Origin: an uncultured Alistipes sp.
Lineage (GTDB): Bacteria; Bacteroidota; Bacteroidia; Bacteroidales; Rikenellaceae
NCBI GenBank assembly: GCA_949288735.1
Contig: CASELE010000001.1
Coordinates: 92,060 to 156,059 of the forward strand
DNA: 64,000 nt
Direction of reading: 5' to 3'
Part shown: in pieces, positions 52,094 through 59,162 of the stretch
Position numbering within the stretch: the stretch's first letter is position 1
Layout: the number at the start of each line of letters is the position of its first letter
The notes under the pieces: generated by a model
The model's input: the letters and a program-made list of their open reading frames with translations, nothing else
Told to the model about the DNA's origin: nothing
Databases searched by the model: none
Position numbers and translations under genes: made by a program

Positions 52094-54103
52094 CTACCCG
52101 CCTATCGTAAGAACGGCTCCTCCCGTCAGCCAGCGGCCGGGCAGCGGCACGCCGCCGAAATCGCAGTAGCGGGTATCGGTGAGATTCGTCGCATCGACAT
52201 AGAGCCGTACGACCCCCTTCTCCCAGGAGAGACGCGCATCGACGAGAAAGTATGGACGGAAGTCGCGCCGTTCGGTCAGCATGCCCCCCGAACCGTCGGT
52301 CAGGAGTTCGCCGTCGGCATCGCGCAGATAGTACGTATAACCGCCGTAACGGTCGCAGAGCGTACCGGTCAGAACGAACGTACAGCGTCGCAGGAAAGCC
52401 ACCTCGAAAAGAAGGGCGACCTTGTGGCGCATGTAGTCCATCGAGCTCGACACGATGACATCGCTGCGGCGGCTCTGGGTCAGGTATCCGTAGGAGAGCG
52501 TCGCGCGACGCACCGCACCGCGCCCGGAGCGATAACCGCCGACAAGCTCCGCGCCGAAACTCACGAGACGGCTCTCCTGCTCCGAATGCCAGCGATCGCC
52601 CAGTTCGGGACGCCACACCCAGTCGATGATGTCGCGGCCGTCGCGGCAGAAAAGATGCATCGAGGCGCTCCACCCGCCCTGCCTCAGGTCGGCGCCGAGG
52701 CTCCATGTAACGGCACGTTCGGGCCCGAGATCGGGATTGTTGAGCTGCGCGGGCGAGGTGTAGTAGAGATCCGTAAAGGTGGGAAGCCGCATGGAGCTTG
52801 CGACCGAAAGGTCCAACCGCACCCCGTCCGAGGGGCGATAGCCGCCCGAAAGGCTCCAGAGCGCTGCCGTGCCGTAGGGAGAAAGGGCGGCACCGGCGGA
52901 ACCGGCAGCCTCGAAGCGTTTCCAGCATTTCGCGTGGCTTATCCAGAGATGGCCCGTATGCCGTGCGTCGGCGCGGGTATAGCACCCGTGCGGTACGGCG
53001 AGCGGATGTCCGAGGTTCGTACTGAAAATATGGGCATAGGACCAGTCGGCGCCGGCCGAAGTGGTGCCCCACCCCCACGGCCGCACGACGCGGAATTCGG
53101 CGCCGCACTGATCCGTATTGTGGCGGTTGAGCGGCGTGCCGCGCGTCCAGTCATAGCGGTCGAACACCTTGCGGTAACGCACGGCGGCGCTCGCTTCGGT
53201 CCGGCCGAAACGCCTCACCCACCGCAGCGAAGCAAGCAGGGTCCGGGTCTTCTCGTACTGGTCGGGATTGTAGGCGGCATAGAAGCCGTTCGAACCGAAG
53301 GCCCTGTCCTGGAAACCGCCCTGGAAGTCGAAGAATCCGGCGCGGGGTGTCGAGCCGTTCATCCGCACGTAAGTATTCCAGTTGCGGAAGTCGGTGTTGT
53401 GCATGTATCCGTCGCTGCGCCTCAGCGAGGCCGCCGCGAAGAGCGAAAAGGTGCCTTCGGTCACGGCCCCCGACAGGGAGCCTCCGCCATATCCGTATGC
53501 TCCGCCGAATCCTTCGGCGCGCAGATAGGTGGGCCGGAGCGGGCGGGTGCGAAGGTTCACAGCACCGGCAAAGGCGCCGATGCCCGTCACGCCGTCGAGC
53601 AGTTCGACCGACGAGATGCAGTCGAGGTCGACGGGCAGGGCATGGGACTGGTGCCCGGTACGGGCATCCGTGAAGTCGATGCCGTTGAGCAGGACCATGG
53701 TCTGGTCAGAGGAGCCTCCCCGGAGCGAGATGTCGGCCTGCACCCCCTTGCCACCCCGCTCGCGCAGGTCGACCGCCGGGACGGAACGCAGGGCCGACTC
53801 CAGGGTCTGGAAGGGAGCCGCCGCGACCGCATCGCGGTCGAGCAGCGGAACCGACGGAACGACGCTGCGCACGGGAACGGGGAGCGCAGCCGTGACGTCC
53901 ACCTCGTCGACCTGCACGGTGCGACTGATGGCGAGCGTGTCGGGCATCCCCATCCGGGCGGCCGCTGCCGTCGGCAGAAGGATCGACATCGAAACGGAGA
54001 GAACCCCGATCGTCACGCGACGATGGAGGCTCGCAAAGGCTGCCCAGCCCTTGCGTGTCCACCGCCGGAAACGGGAGATTCGGTTCGTTCGGATCTCTTT
54101 CAT
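52094..54103 (-). CDS. TonB-dependent outer-membrane receptor, BtuB-like
   Basis: 669 residues from the ATG at 54103; the open frame upstream belongs to the terminator region. The N-terminus (FRRWTRKGWAAFASLHRRVT, then IGVLSVSMSILLPTAAAA) is a long Bacteroidetes-type signal. The plug has DVTAALPVPVRSVVPSVPLL, LRSVPAVDLRERGGKGVQAD and ISLRGGSSDQTMVLLNGIDF, and the rest is a 22-strand barrel ending in VDATNLTDTRYCDFGGVPLP followed by GRWLTGG. The short single-domain form resembles BtuB/vitamin B12 or siderophore receptors; ligand unproven. No cobalamin riboswitch seen upstream. Confidence 0.88.
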   Translation of the reverse strand: MKEIRTNRISRFRRWTRKGWAAFASLHRRVTIGVLSVSMSILLPTAAAARMGMPDTLAISRTVQVDEVDVTAALPVPVRSVVPSVPLLDRDAVAAAPFQTLESALRSVPAVDLRERGGKGVQADISLRGGSSDQTMVLLNGIDFTDARTGHQSHALPVDLDCISSVELLDGVTGIGAFAGAVNLRTRPLRPTYLRAEGFGGAYGYGGGSLSGAVTEGTFSLFAAASLRRSDGYMHNTDFRNWNTYVRMNGSTPRAGFFDFQGGFQDRAFGSNGFYAAYNPDQYEKTRTLLASLRWVRRFGRTEASAAVRYRKVFDRYDWTRGTPLNRHNTDQCGAEFRVVRPWGWGTTSAGADWSYAHIFSTNLGHPLAVPHGCYTRADARHTGHLWISHAKCWKRFEAAGSAGAALSPYGTAALWSLSGGYRPSDGVRLDLSVASSMRLPTFTDLYYTSPAQLNNPDLGPERAVTWSLGADLRQGGWSASMHLFCRDGRDIIDWVWRPELGDRWHSEQESRLVSFGAELVGGYRSGRGAVRRATLSYGYLTQSRRSDVIVSSSMDYMRHKVALLFEVAFLRRCTFVLTGTLCDRYGGYTYYLRDADGELLTDGSGGMLTERRDFRPYFLVDARLSWEKGVVRLYVDATNLTDTRYCDFGGVPLPGRWLTGGAVLTIGG

Positions 54104-54124
54104 CTGTGTGTTGGATTGATAAGT

Positions 54125-54132
54125 TAAAGGTA
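54125..54132 (-). promoter_or_regulatory. Putative TonB receptor -7 element
   Basis: TACCTTTA on the minus strand, 22 bases before the start, one mismatch from TAnnTTTG. Confidence 0.35.
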
Positions 54133-54141
54133 AGAGAATAA

Positions 54142-54187
54142 AAAGCGACCCGGAGAGCGTTCCGGCTGCACGGCACTCTCCGGGTCG
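54142..54187 (-). terminator. Terminator of the cysteate synthase gene
   Basis: A 12-bp stem pairs 54146-54157 (CGACCCGGAGAG) with 54176-54187; on the minus strand a T-run follows. It separates the gene from the TonB receptor. Confidence 0.8.
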
Positions 54188-54219
54188 TTCGGATTCACCA
54201 TCCCGGCATTGCGGGAGCG

Positions 54220-55512
54220 TCAGGCAAAGAGCGTATCGACACGGGCCACGACCTCCTGCGGATCGGGATCGAGCGGGAAGGTGAAGCTGGGCTTCAGATA
54301 CCACAGATCCTTGCCTTCCTTGAAGTGCTCCTCGCCGCCGCCGGTGATGTTGAGCATCACCACGGCATCGCGCTCGATGCGGCCCGACTCGACGCATTTG
54401 ACAAGCGATGCGAGCGCCACACCCGCCGCCGAATAGATGTCGACCCCTTCCAGCTCGTGAAACAGAGCCTTCGCCTTGCGGGCCTGGGCATTGGTGCAGA
54501 CCATCACGTCGCCGCCCGTAGCCTTCAGTGCATCGTAGAGACCGCCGATGATACCGTAGGGCGGCTTGCGGTTCGAGAGCACCTTGGCGTCGATGATCTC
54601 GGCATTGCGCCGCATCTTGTCGGCATCGCACGGAAGCATCTCGCGCGAATCGACCCGCCAGGCATCGTACATCGGCACGAAGGGGGCGTTCTGCGAGACG
54701 ATGAGTTTCATCAGGTTCGAGCCGTAGCGACCGTCATCGATCAGACGCATGTTCGCCTCCCACGCCGCAATGGCGCCCGTACCGCTGCCCACGGCCTGGA
54801 AATAGTAGTCGGGGATACGGCCTATGGTCGTCACGGCCGAGAGGACGGTCGTAGCCATGCCGTCGCGGCGGGCGATGTTCTTGGCACCGCCCTCGGCATA
54901 GAAGTTGTCACCCTTGAGCGCCAGATCGCCCAGACGTATGGCATCGAAGTAATCGCCGCCAGCCTCGGGGCATATCAGCTTCACGCAGGGATTGAGCGGT
55001 CCGTCGAACCAGAGCGCCCCGATATTCTCGGCAGGCACCGACAGCAGCAGACGGATGTTGTTGTCGGAGCAGACCCGGGCGAAGGCTCGCGCCGTATTGC
55101 CGGCCGAAGCCACTACCAGCACGCGGCGCTCGTCGGGCGCCGTACGGGCGCAGACCGAATATGCCTCGGTCTCCTTGAACGAGCAGGTGGTCATCGTGGC
55201 TCCGATGGCCGGATAGTATCCGTTGAAGGTGATATAGAGATTCTCCAGCCCGAGGTACTTCGCCAGTCCCTTGCTCTTGTAAGTAACCGGGGCCGATGAA
55301 CCCTCGAGCATGCGGTTTACCGGAAGCCAGTCTGCAAAACGGTAAAGCCCCCGTTCGGCCGGGCCCACGTCGAGCCGGCGCTTGGCGTATTTCGCACGGA
55401 CGAGCGACGGCGTCGGGCAGGTGCGGTCCTCCATCATCCAGCCCTCGTCTTCGAACTCGCGTCCCGTGGCGACGCATTCGAGCGTGTAGGAAGTCGGTGT
55501 GAAATCTTTCAT
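54220..55512 (-). CDS. Cysteate synthase (threonine-synthase-like PLP enzyme)
   Basis: 430 residues. PLP lysine is K113 in TCSFKETEA; SAGNTARAFA is the phosphate/cofactor loop. Several stretches (ADWLPVNRMLEGSSAPVTYK; NLYITFNGYYPAIGATMTTC; YYFQAVGSGTGAIAAWEANM; PPYGIIGGLYDALKATGG) match what I remember of the Methanosarcina-type cysteate synthase family (TIGR03844) better than threonine synthase. It would make L-cysteate from O-phosphoserine and sulfite, the entry to sulfonolipids in Alistipes-like bacteria. Threonine synthase is the alternative. Between nspC and the TonB receptor, all minus strand. Confidence 0.8.
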   Translation of the reverse strand: MKDFTPTSYTLECVATGREFEDEGWMMEDRTCPTPSLVRAKYAKRRLDVGPAERGLYRFADWLPVNRMLEGSSAPVTYKSKGLAKYLGLENLYITFNGYYPAIGATMTTCSFKETEAYSVCARTAPDERRVLVVASAGNTARAFARVCSDNNIRLLLSVPAENIGALWFDGPLNPCVKLICPEAGGDYFDAIRLGDLALKGDNFYAEGGAKNIARRDGMATTVLSAVTTIGRIPDYYFQAVGSGTGAIAAWEANMRLIDDGRYGSNLMKLIVSQNAPFVPMYDAWRVDSREMLPCDADKMRRNAEIIDAKVLSNRKPPYGIIGGLYDALKATGGDVMVCTNAQARKAKALFHELEGVDIYSAAGVALASLVKCVESGRIERDAVVMLNITGGGEEHFKEGKDLWYLKPSFTFPLDPDPQEVVARVDTLFA

Positions 55513-55541
55513 CTGTAGCGTGGTTGTATGAGCTTATGCTA

Positions 55542-56672
55542 TCACGACATGCGGTCGCGGAAATCCTCGTAGCCGAAGCGGCGTACGACCTCCACCCCGC
55601 CGTCGCGGCGGGCAATGGCGATCGACGGATGGGTGACGCCGTTGAACATGGTCGTCTTTACCATTGTATAGTGGATCATGTCCTCGAAGACGATGCGGTC
55701 GCCCACCCGCGGTTCATGATCGAAGGCCCAGTCGCCGCAGTAGTCGCCCGCAAGGCAGCTGTTGCCGCCCATGCGCCAGCGGCGCTCCCCCTCCGCGGGG
55801 TCGTGCGCCCCGACGATGGCGGGTTTGTAGGGCATCTCCAGGCAATCGGGCATGTGGCAGGCGAACGAGACATCGAGCATCGCCGTGCGGATGCCGCCGT
55901 TCTCCACGATATCCTCCACGGTCGATACCAGATAGCCCGTGCGCCAGGTGAAGGCGCTGCCGGGTTCGAGTATGAGGCGCAGGTGCGGATGACGGGCATG
56001 GAAATCGCGCAGCAGCGCTATGAGCTCGTCGCAATCGTAGTCGGCATGTGTCATCAGATGGCCGCCCCCCATGTTGAGCCATGCGATGCGGTCGAGACAG
56101 AACCCGAAGTGCTCCTCGACCGCTTCGAGCGCCCGCCTAAGATGATGCGGACGCGATTCGCAGAGCACATGGAAATGCAGCCCCTCGATGCCCTCGGGCA
56201 GTTCGGGCAGCAGGCCGGCCGTAACGCCCAGCCGCGAACCGGCCACACAGGGATTGTAAAGATCGGTCTCTACGGGAGAATACTGCGGATTGATGCGCAG
56301 CCCGCACGAGATGCCGGCACGCCGTGCCCGTGCGCCGAATCGCTCGTATTGCGCCACGGAGTTGAATGTGATATGGTCGCTGCACCGTACGATCTCGTCG
56401 AAATCGGCGTCGGTATAGACCGGAGCATAGGTGTGGGCCGGACGACCGTACTCTTCGAATACCAATCGCGCCTCAGCCGCCGAACTGGCGGTGGCACCGT
56501 CCGAATGACGGGCCAGCTCGGGAAAGATGCGCCACATGGCGCAAGCCTTGAGGGCTACGATGATTTCGGCGCCCGTCGCCGCACGTACACGGTCGATCTT
56601 CGCCAAATTCGCGTCGAGCAGCCTCTCATCGAGGAGAAAGCAGGGCGACGGCACATTCCGGAAATCGATCAT
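55542..56672 (-). CDS. nspC: Carboxynorspermidine decarboxylase
   Basis: 376 residues from the ATG at 56672 (MIDFRNVPSPCFLLDERLLD); the promoter element at 56705-56712 excludes an upstream start. PLP-dependent, alanine-racemase/DapDC fold. Seen: the lysine in EIIVALKACAMW, HFHVLCESRPHH, LNMGGGHLMTHADYD, EPGSAFTWRTGYLVSTVEDI, and the Cys in GGNSCLAGDYCGDW. It decarboxylates carboxy(nor)spermidine made by the dehydrogenase at 21321-22508. The next gene starts 29 bases downstream. Confidence 0.94.
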   Translation of the reverse strand: MIDFRNVPSPCFLLDERLLDANLAKIDRVRAATGAEIIVALKACAMWRIFPELARHSDGATASSAAEARLVFEEYGRPAHTYAPVYTDADFDEIVRCSDHITFNSVAQYERFGARARRAGISCGLRINPQYSPVETDLYNPCVAGSRLGVTAGLLPELPEGIEGLHFHVLCESRPHHLRRALEAVEEHFGFCLDRIAWLNMGGGHLMTHADYDCDELIALLRDFHARHPHLRLILEPGSAFTWRTGYLVSTVEDIVENGGIRTAMLDVSFACHMPDCLEMPYKPAIVGAHDPAEGERRWRMGGNSCLAGDYCGDWAFDHEPRVGDRIVFEDMIHYTMVKTTMFNGVTHPSIAIARRDGGVEVVRRFGYEDFRDRMS

Positions 56673-56704
56673 ACGAACTCTTATGCCTGATTGGAATAAC
56701 CTTG

Positions 56705-56712
56705 CAAAAATA
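56705..56712 (-). promoter_or_regulatory. Putative nspC -7 element
   Basis: TATTTTTG on the minus strand, 33 bases before the nspC start. The remainder of the 330-base gap up to tRNA-Gly holds two small hairpins (56820-56847 and 56873-56891) and the tRNA promoter, with no gene. Confidence 0.5.
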
Positions 56713-56943
56713 GGAAAATGTTCCGCTCGGCCATCTGCCCGACGGATTATTCGGCCAAAAATACGCATTTATACCTAAACGGTCCGCTCCTTGTTCCGAT
56801 GCGCCCGGGTATGCCGGCAAGCCGGTTCCGGGGAGACGGAAACCGGCTCTCCCCAATCGTACGGATCATTCCGCCCGAAGGCACTTCGGGCAGTACGAAA
56901 AGAGGGCACGGCGTAGTAAATTTCGCAAAAAACGAGAAAATAA

Positions 56944-56974
56944 TTTGGAAGCTTCGATTTTTTCACTACCTTTG
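56944..56974 (+). promoter_or_regulatory. Promoter of tRNA-Gly
   Basis: TTTG (56944-56947), exactly 19 bases, TACCTTTG (56967-56974): a full Bacteroidetes consensus promoter 29 bases before the tRNA. Confidence 0.8.
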
Positions 56975-57003
56975 CACTCGCAATCCGGAAATCGGATGCT
57001 CAT

Positions 57004-57079
57004 GCGGAAATAGCTCAGTTGGTAGAGCGCAACCTTGCCAAGGTTGAGGTCGCGGGTCCGAGTCCCGTTTTCCGCTCCA
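57004..57079 (+). tRNA. tRNA-Gly (anticodon GCC)
   Basis: 76 bases with encoded CCA. Acceptor arms GCGGAAA and TTTCCGC pair; D-arm region GCTCAGTTGGTAGAGC, anticodon GCC in the loop TTGCCAA, T-arm GCGGGTCCGAGTCCCGT. Confidence 0.96.
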
Positions 57080-57113
57080 GAGGGCCGAAGCAAAGAGGCC
57101 CGAAAGAAGGAGT

Positions 57114-57140
57114 CAGGCCCTGCACACTGTGCAGGGCCTG
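57114..57140 (+). terminator. Hairpin downstream of tRNA-Gly
   Basis: A perfect 12-bp stem pairs 57114-57125 (CAGGCCCTGCAC) with 57129-57140 around a 3-base loop, followed by TTCTTGT. Confidence 0.75.
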
Positions 57141-57219
57141 TTCTTGTATTCTCCCGTTCCGGCCGAAGCGGAGGACGGAGAACTTGTCAAGCCTTAACTC
57201 TGAAATCGGACCGTTTTAC

Positions 57220-57618
57220 TCATCCTTGTCTTATACCGGCCAATATAAGTACCCGGACATTCTCCCCCATCTGAGCATTGACGGCCAGCCCCCATTGTAT
57301 GGACACGTCGTCCGAAGAGGAGTACGGCTGAATCGCATGCAACAAGTCCGTTATCTCTTTGTAGCTGCATGAGATTCCTTCCTTTATCTGGATAGAGACG
57401 AAAAATTCGGACGAAGGCGTATTCTCGGCAAATGACTTGCACACGTTCGGAATCACCGACCGCAGATCCCCACGTTTTGTTGTGAAATGGGATGACCGGA
57501 CAATTCGACGGGCGGAAGTAAATTCCCGATAATCGTTCGGCCCGATTGTTACCAGACTCTCCCTCTTGCCGTCGAAGTGAACGGCCGCAATTTTATCCAG
57601 ATTGAAATCCACAATCAT
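57220..57618 (-). CDS. Small protein resembling a free FtsZ C-terminal domain
   Basis: 132 residues. The last third fits the pattern at the end of the FtsZ/tubulin core: EFFVSIQIKEGISCSYKEIT then DDVSIQWGLAVNAQMGENVR and VLILAGI, comparable to FtsZ '...iiwG..id..m.d.vrVtviAtG'. There is no GTP-binding tubulin signature (GGGTGS), so it is not a complete FtsZ. It starts inside the stop of the upstream membrane gene (ATGA overlap). The family call is by eye. Confidence 0.55.
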   Translation of the reverse strand: MIVDFNLDKIAAVHFDGKRESLVTIGPNDYREFTSARRIVRSSHFTTKRGDLRSVIPNVCKSFAENTPSSEFFVSIQIKEGISCSYKEITDLLHAIQPYSSSDDVSIQWGLAVNAQMGENVRVLILAGIRQG

Positions 57619-57872
57619 ATCAGTTTATCCATTAATGAATTGAATAGTTGCGCGGTAGGTATCCATCGCAGCGCGTCGCCGCGATACCCCGAGCTGTAAA
57701 TCAGCACATGTATTGCCAATAACAAGCAGATCACTCCTGCGGTCTTTGCCCAATGTCTGAACTCTTTCCATTTCATATTCCGTTTCATCGGTTTTAGGAT
57801 TACAGATGCAAAATAAAGCATAACCCCGGTCAAGATCAGACCGGGACTGCACATTTTCGGTGGAGGTTGCAC
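57615..57872 (-). CDS. Small membrane protein
   Basis: 85 residues, or 57 from a better-looking start at 57788 (MKRNMKWKEFRHWAKTAGVI). One clear helix (TAGVICLLLAIHVLIYSSGY), and a second one if the longer form is used. No family recognised. It couples to the FtsZ-like gene by ATGA overlap, so the two are likely translated together. Confidence 0.5.
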   Translation of the reverse strand: MQPPPKMCSPGLILTGVMLYFASVILKPMKRNMKWKEFRHWAKTAGVICLLLAIHVLIYSSGYRGDALRWIPTAQLFNSLMDKLI

Positions 57873-57899
57873 CTGTCCACCCGGAGCCGGGCAGCATGC

Positions 57900-58106
57900 T
57901 TAACGTTCCATTGACAGATGCTGCCGCGCCTGCCAAACCGGGAAGCGGTCCAACTCCTCCTTGATCAGCCCGCAGACATAGATGACGACGGCTATGTCGT
58001 CCAGCCATCCGACCCACGGAAAGAAGTCGGGAACGGGATCGAACGGACTTACCACATAGAGCAGGCAGGCTACCGCTTTCTGGCAGGTCCCCCGGGAGTA
58101 TCCGTA
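57900..58106 (-). pseudogene. DUF1232 (YkvA) domain segment without a proper start
   Basis: In this frame the protein reads KAVACLLYVVSPFDPVPDFF then WVGWLDDIAVVIYVCGLIKE and ends ARQHLSMER. That is the DUF1232 core (Y..SP.D..PDF....G.LDD). An in-frame stop lies at 58107-58109 and no ATG lies between it and the domain. The upstream zinc-ribbon frame overlaps it with a -1 offset next to a CCCGGGGG run. It looks frameshifted or truncated; a sequencing error in the G run is the simple alternative. Confidence 0.55.
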
Positions 58107-58348
58107 TCACATGGAGACGATTCATGATTAATTTTGGATTTACATCGTGGACACTCTGTTATTGAATATCGCTTGATCCATAGAGGCATCCGAGCGTGCG
58201 GCGCCGGGTCTACACAAACAGTCCATAATGGATTCATGACACGCTTGTAAGGATTTTTGAATCTCAATCCGCAATTCTTGCACGTTACCAAGGTTTCCCC
58301 GCTCGTCAACACCGACAGAATTTTGGCAGCCAAAGGTGGTACAATCAT
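58070..58348 (-). CDS. Zinc-ribbon protein
   Basis: 92 residues. Two CxxC pairs, CKNC at about 23-26 and CPRC near 67-70, would bind one zinc ion. The part between includes a positively charged stretch (RFKNPYKRVMNP). The final 20 residues (SPCDTDTPGGPARKR) are low-complexity and overlap the DUF1232 frame, so the true product may continue into DUF1232 if the frame is restored. Function unknown. Confidence 0.55.
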   Translation of the reverse strand: MIVPPLAAKILSVLTSGETLVTCKNCGLRFKNPYKRVMNPLWTVCVDPAPHARMPLWIKRYSITECPRCKSKINHESSPCDTDTPGGPARKR

Positions 58349-58479
58349 AATTTATTATTTTTATGGGTTATAGATTACCAACACCGGCACACCCGTCCAA
58401 CGAAATTCGCAAGGGGACGAACTGAAAAAGGCACCGGTCCGCAGGTCTCTGGATTCAACGGCATGCAGACCGGCTGCGC

Positions 58480-58602
58480 TCAATCATCACAGGATGTGCA
58501 GGGGCAATAAGCGCCCCACTTATGGCCGCAATCGTCACAGACGAACTGCAGTCCGTCGAAATAGCAGTCGTATCCGCCGCAATGAGGACATTCGAGTTCC
58601 AT
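58480..58602 (-). CDS. 40-residue double zinc-ribbon miniprotein
   Basis: Very short gene with ATG at 58602 and stop at 58480. It reads ELECPHCGGYDCYFDGLQFV then CDDCGHKWGAYCPCTSCDD. CPHC and CDDC pair, with aromatic spacing (C-P-x-C, FDGLQFVC, CGHKW) as in PhnA-type ribbons, followed by an extra CPC/C cluster. The dense and ordered cysteine pattern over the whole frame supports a real gene. Function unknown. Confidence 0.6.
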   Translation of the reverse strand: MELECPHCGGYDCYFDGLQFVCDDCGHKWGAYCPCTSCDD

Positions 58603-58637
58603 GGTCTAAAAACTATTGTTAAACAATCAGACAAAAG

Positions 58638-59021
58638 TCAGCTCTCAGCTCCCGTTTCCAAAGAGATGAAGTATTTTCTCCGGCAACCGATTCCGAGGAT
58701 GCTGTTTTTGGCACAGTAGGCCGCATCGGAGAGCTCCTCGTCCGGAGTCGTCGGCGATACGCCCATGTCCTCTTTGGAGAAGGCGGCGACAAGACCGTCG
58801 CTCATGCGTTTGTACGCCCCATCCCGCAGCCTGCGGTAGAGGCACCGGCAATCCAGCTCGCCCAGATGCAAGCACTCCCCAGTTCGGAAGTTCTTGTCGG
58901 CGGGCAGTGACTGCGACAGATTCCAGTCGTACAGATAGTTTTCGCCGGCCTCGTCCACCATGTGGATAAGCGGCGCGCAGATCATTGCCACACCTTCACA
59001 CTTTTTTGTCATTCCCATCAT
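58638..59021 (-). CDS. Hypothetical protein, 127 residues
   Basis: Start chosen at 59021 (MMGMTKKCEGVAMICAPLIH); two more Met codons follow within nine bases. Readable parts are MVDEAGENYLYDWNLSQSLP and CLHLGELDCRCLYRRLRDGA. The second, with several Cys, could bind metal, and a FSKEDMGVSPTTPDEE loop follows. No family recognised. It lies between the AAA ATPase and the zinc-ribbon genes, same strand. Confidence 0.45.
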   Translation of the reverse strand: MMGMTKKCEGVAMICAPLIHMVDEAGENYLYDWNLSQSLPADKNFRTGECLHLGELDCRCLYRRLRDGAYKRMSDGLVAAFSKEDMGVSPTTPDEELSDAAYCAKNSILGIGCRRKYFISLETGAES

Positions 59022-59162
59022 AAAGGTCTTTAAAAGGTTGGTTTTCCTGTTGCAAAACAAGTTCGAAAGACCGACAAAACACGTCCGACCCAAAATCGTC
59101 CTTACAATAAATGCTTGCGCGATTGCCGGAACACCGCTGCAGAGCGGATTGCTTCCGCTGCG

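Noticed and set aside
54104..54219. Possible cobalamin riboswitch before the BtuB-like receptor
   Set aside because: The gap is too short and holds only a terminator hairpin of the upstream gene; no B12-box-like sequence seen.
57004..57140. att site duplication from tRNA-Gly
   Set aside because: No second copy of the tRNA-Gly 3' end is seen inside the window, so an integration boundary is not shown.
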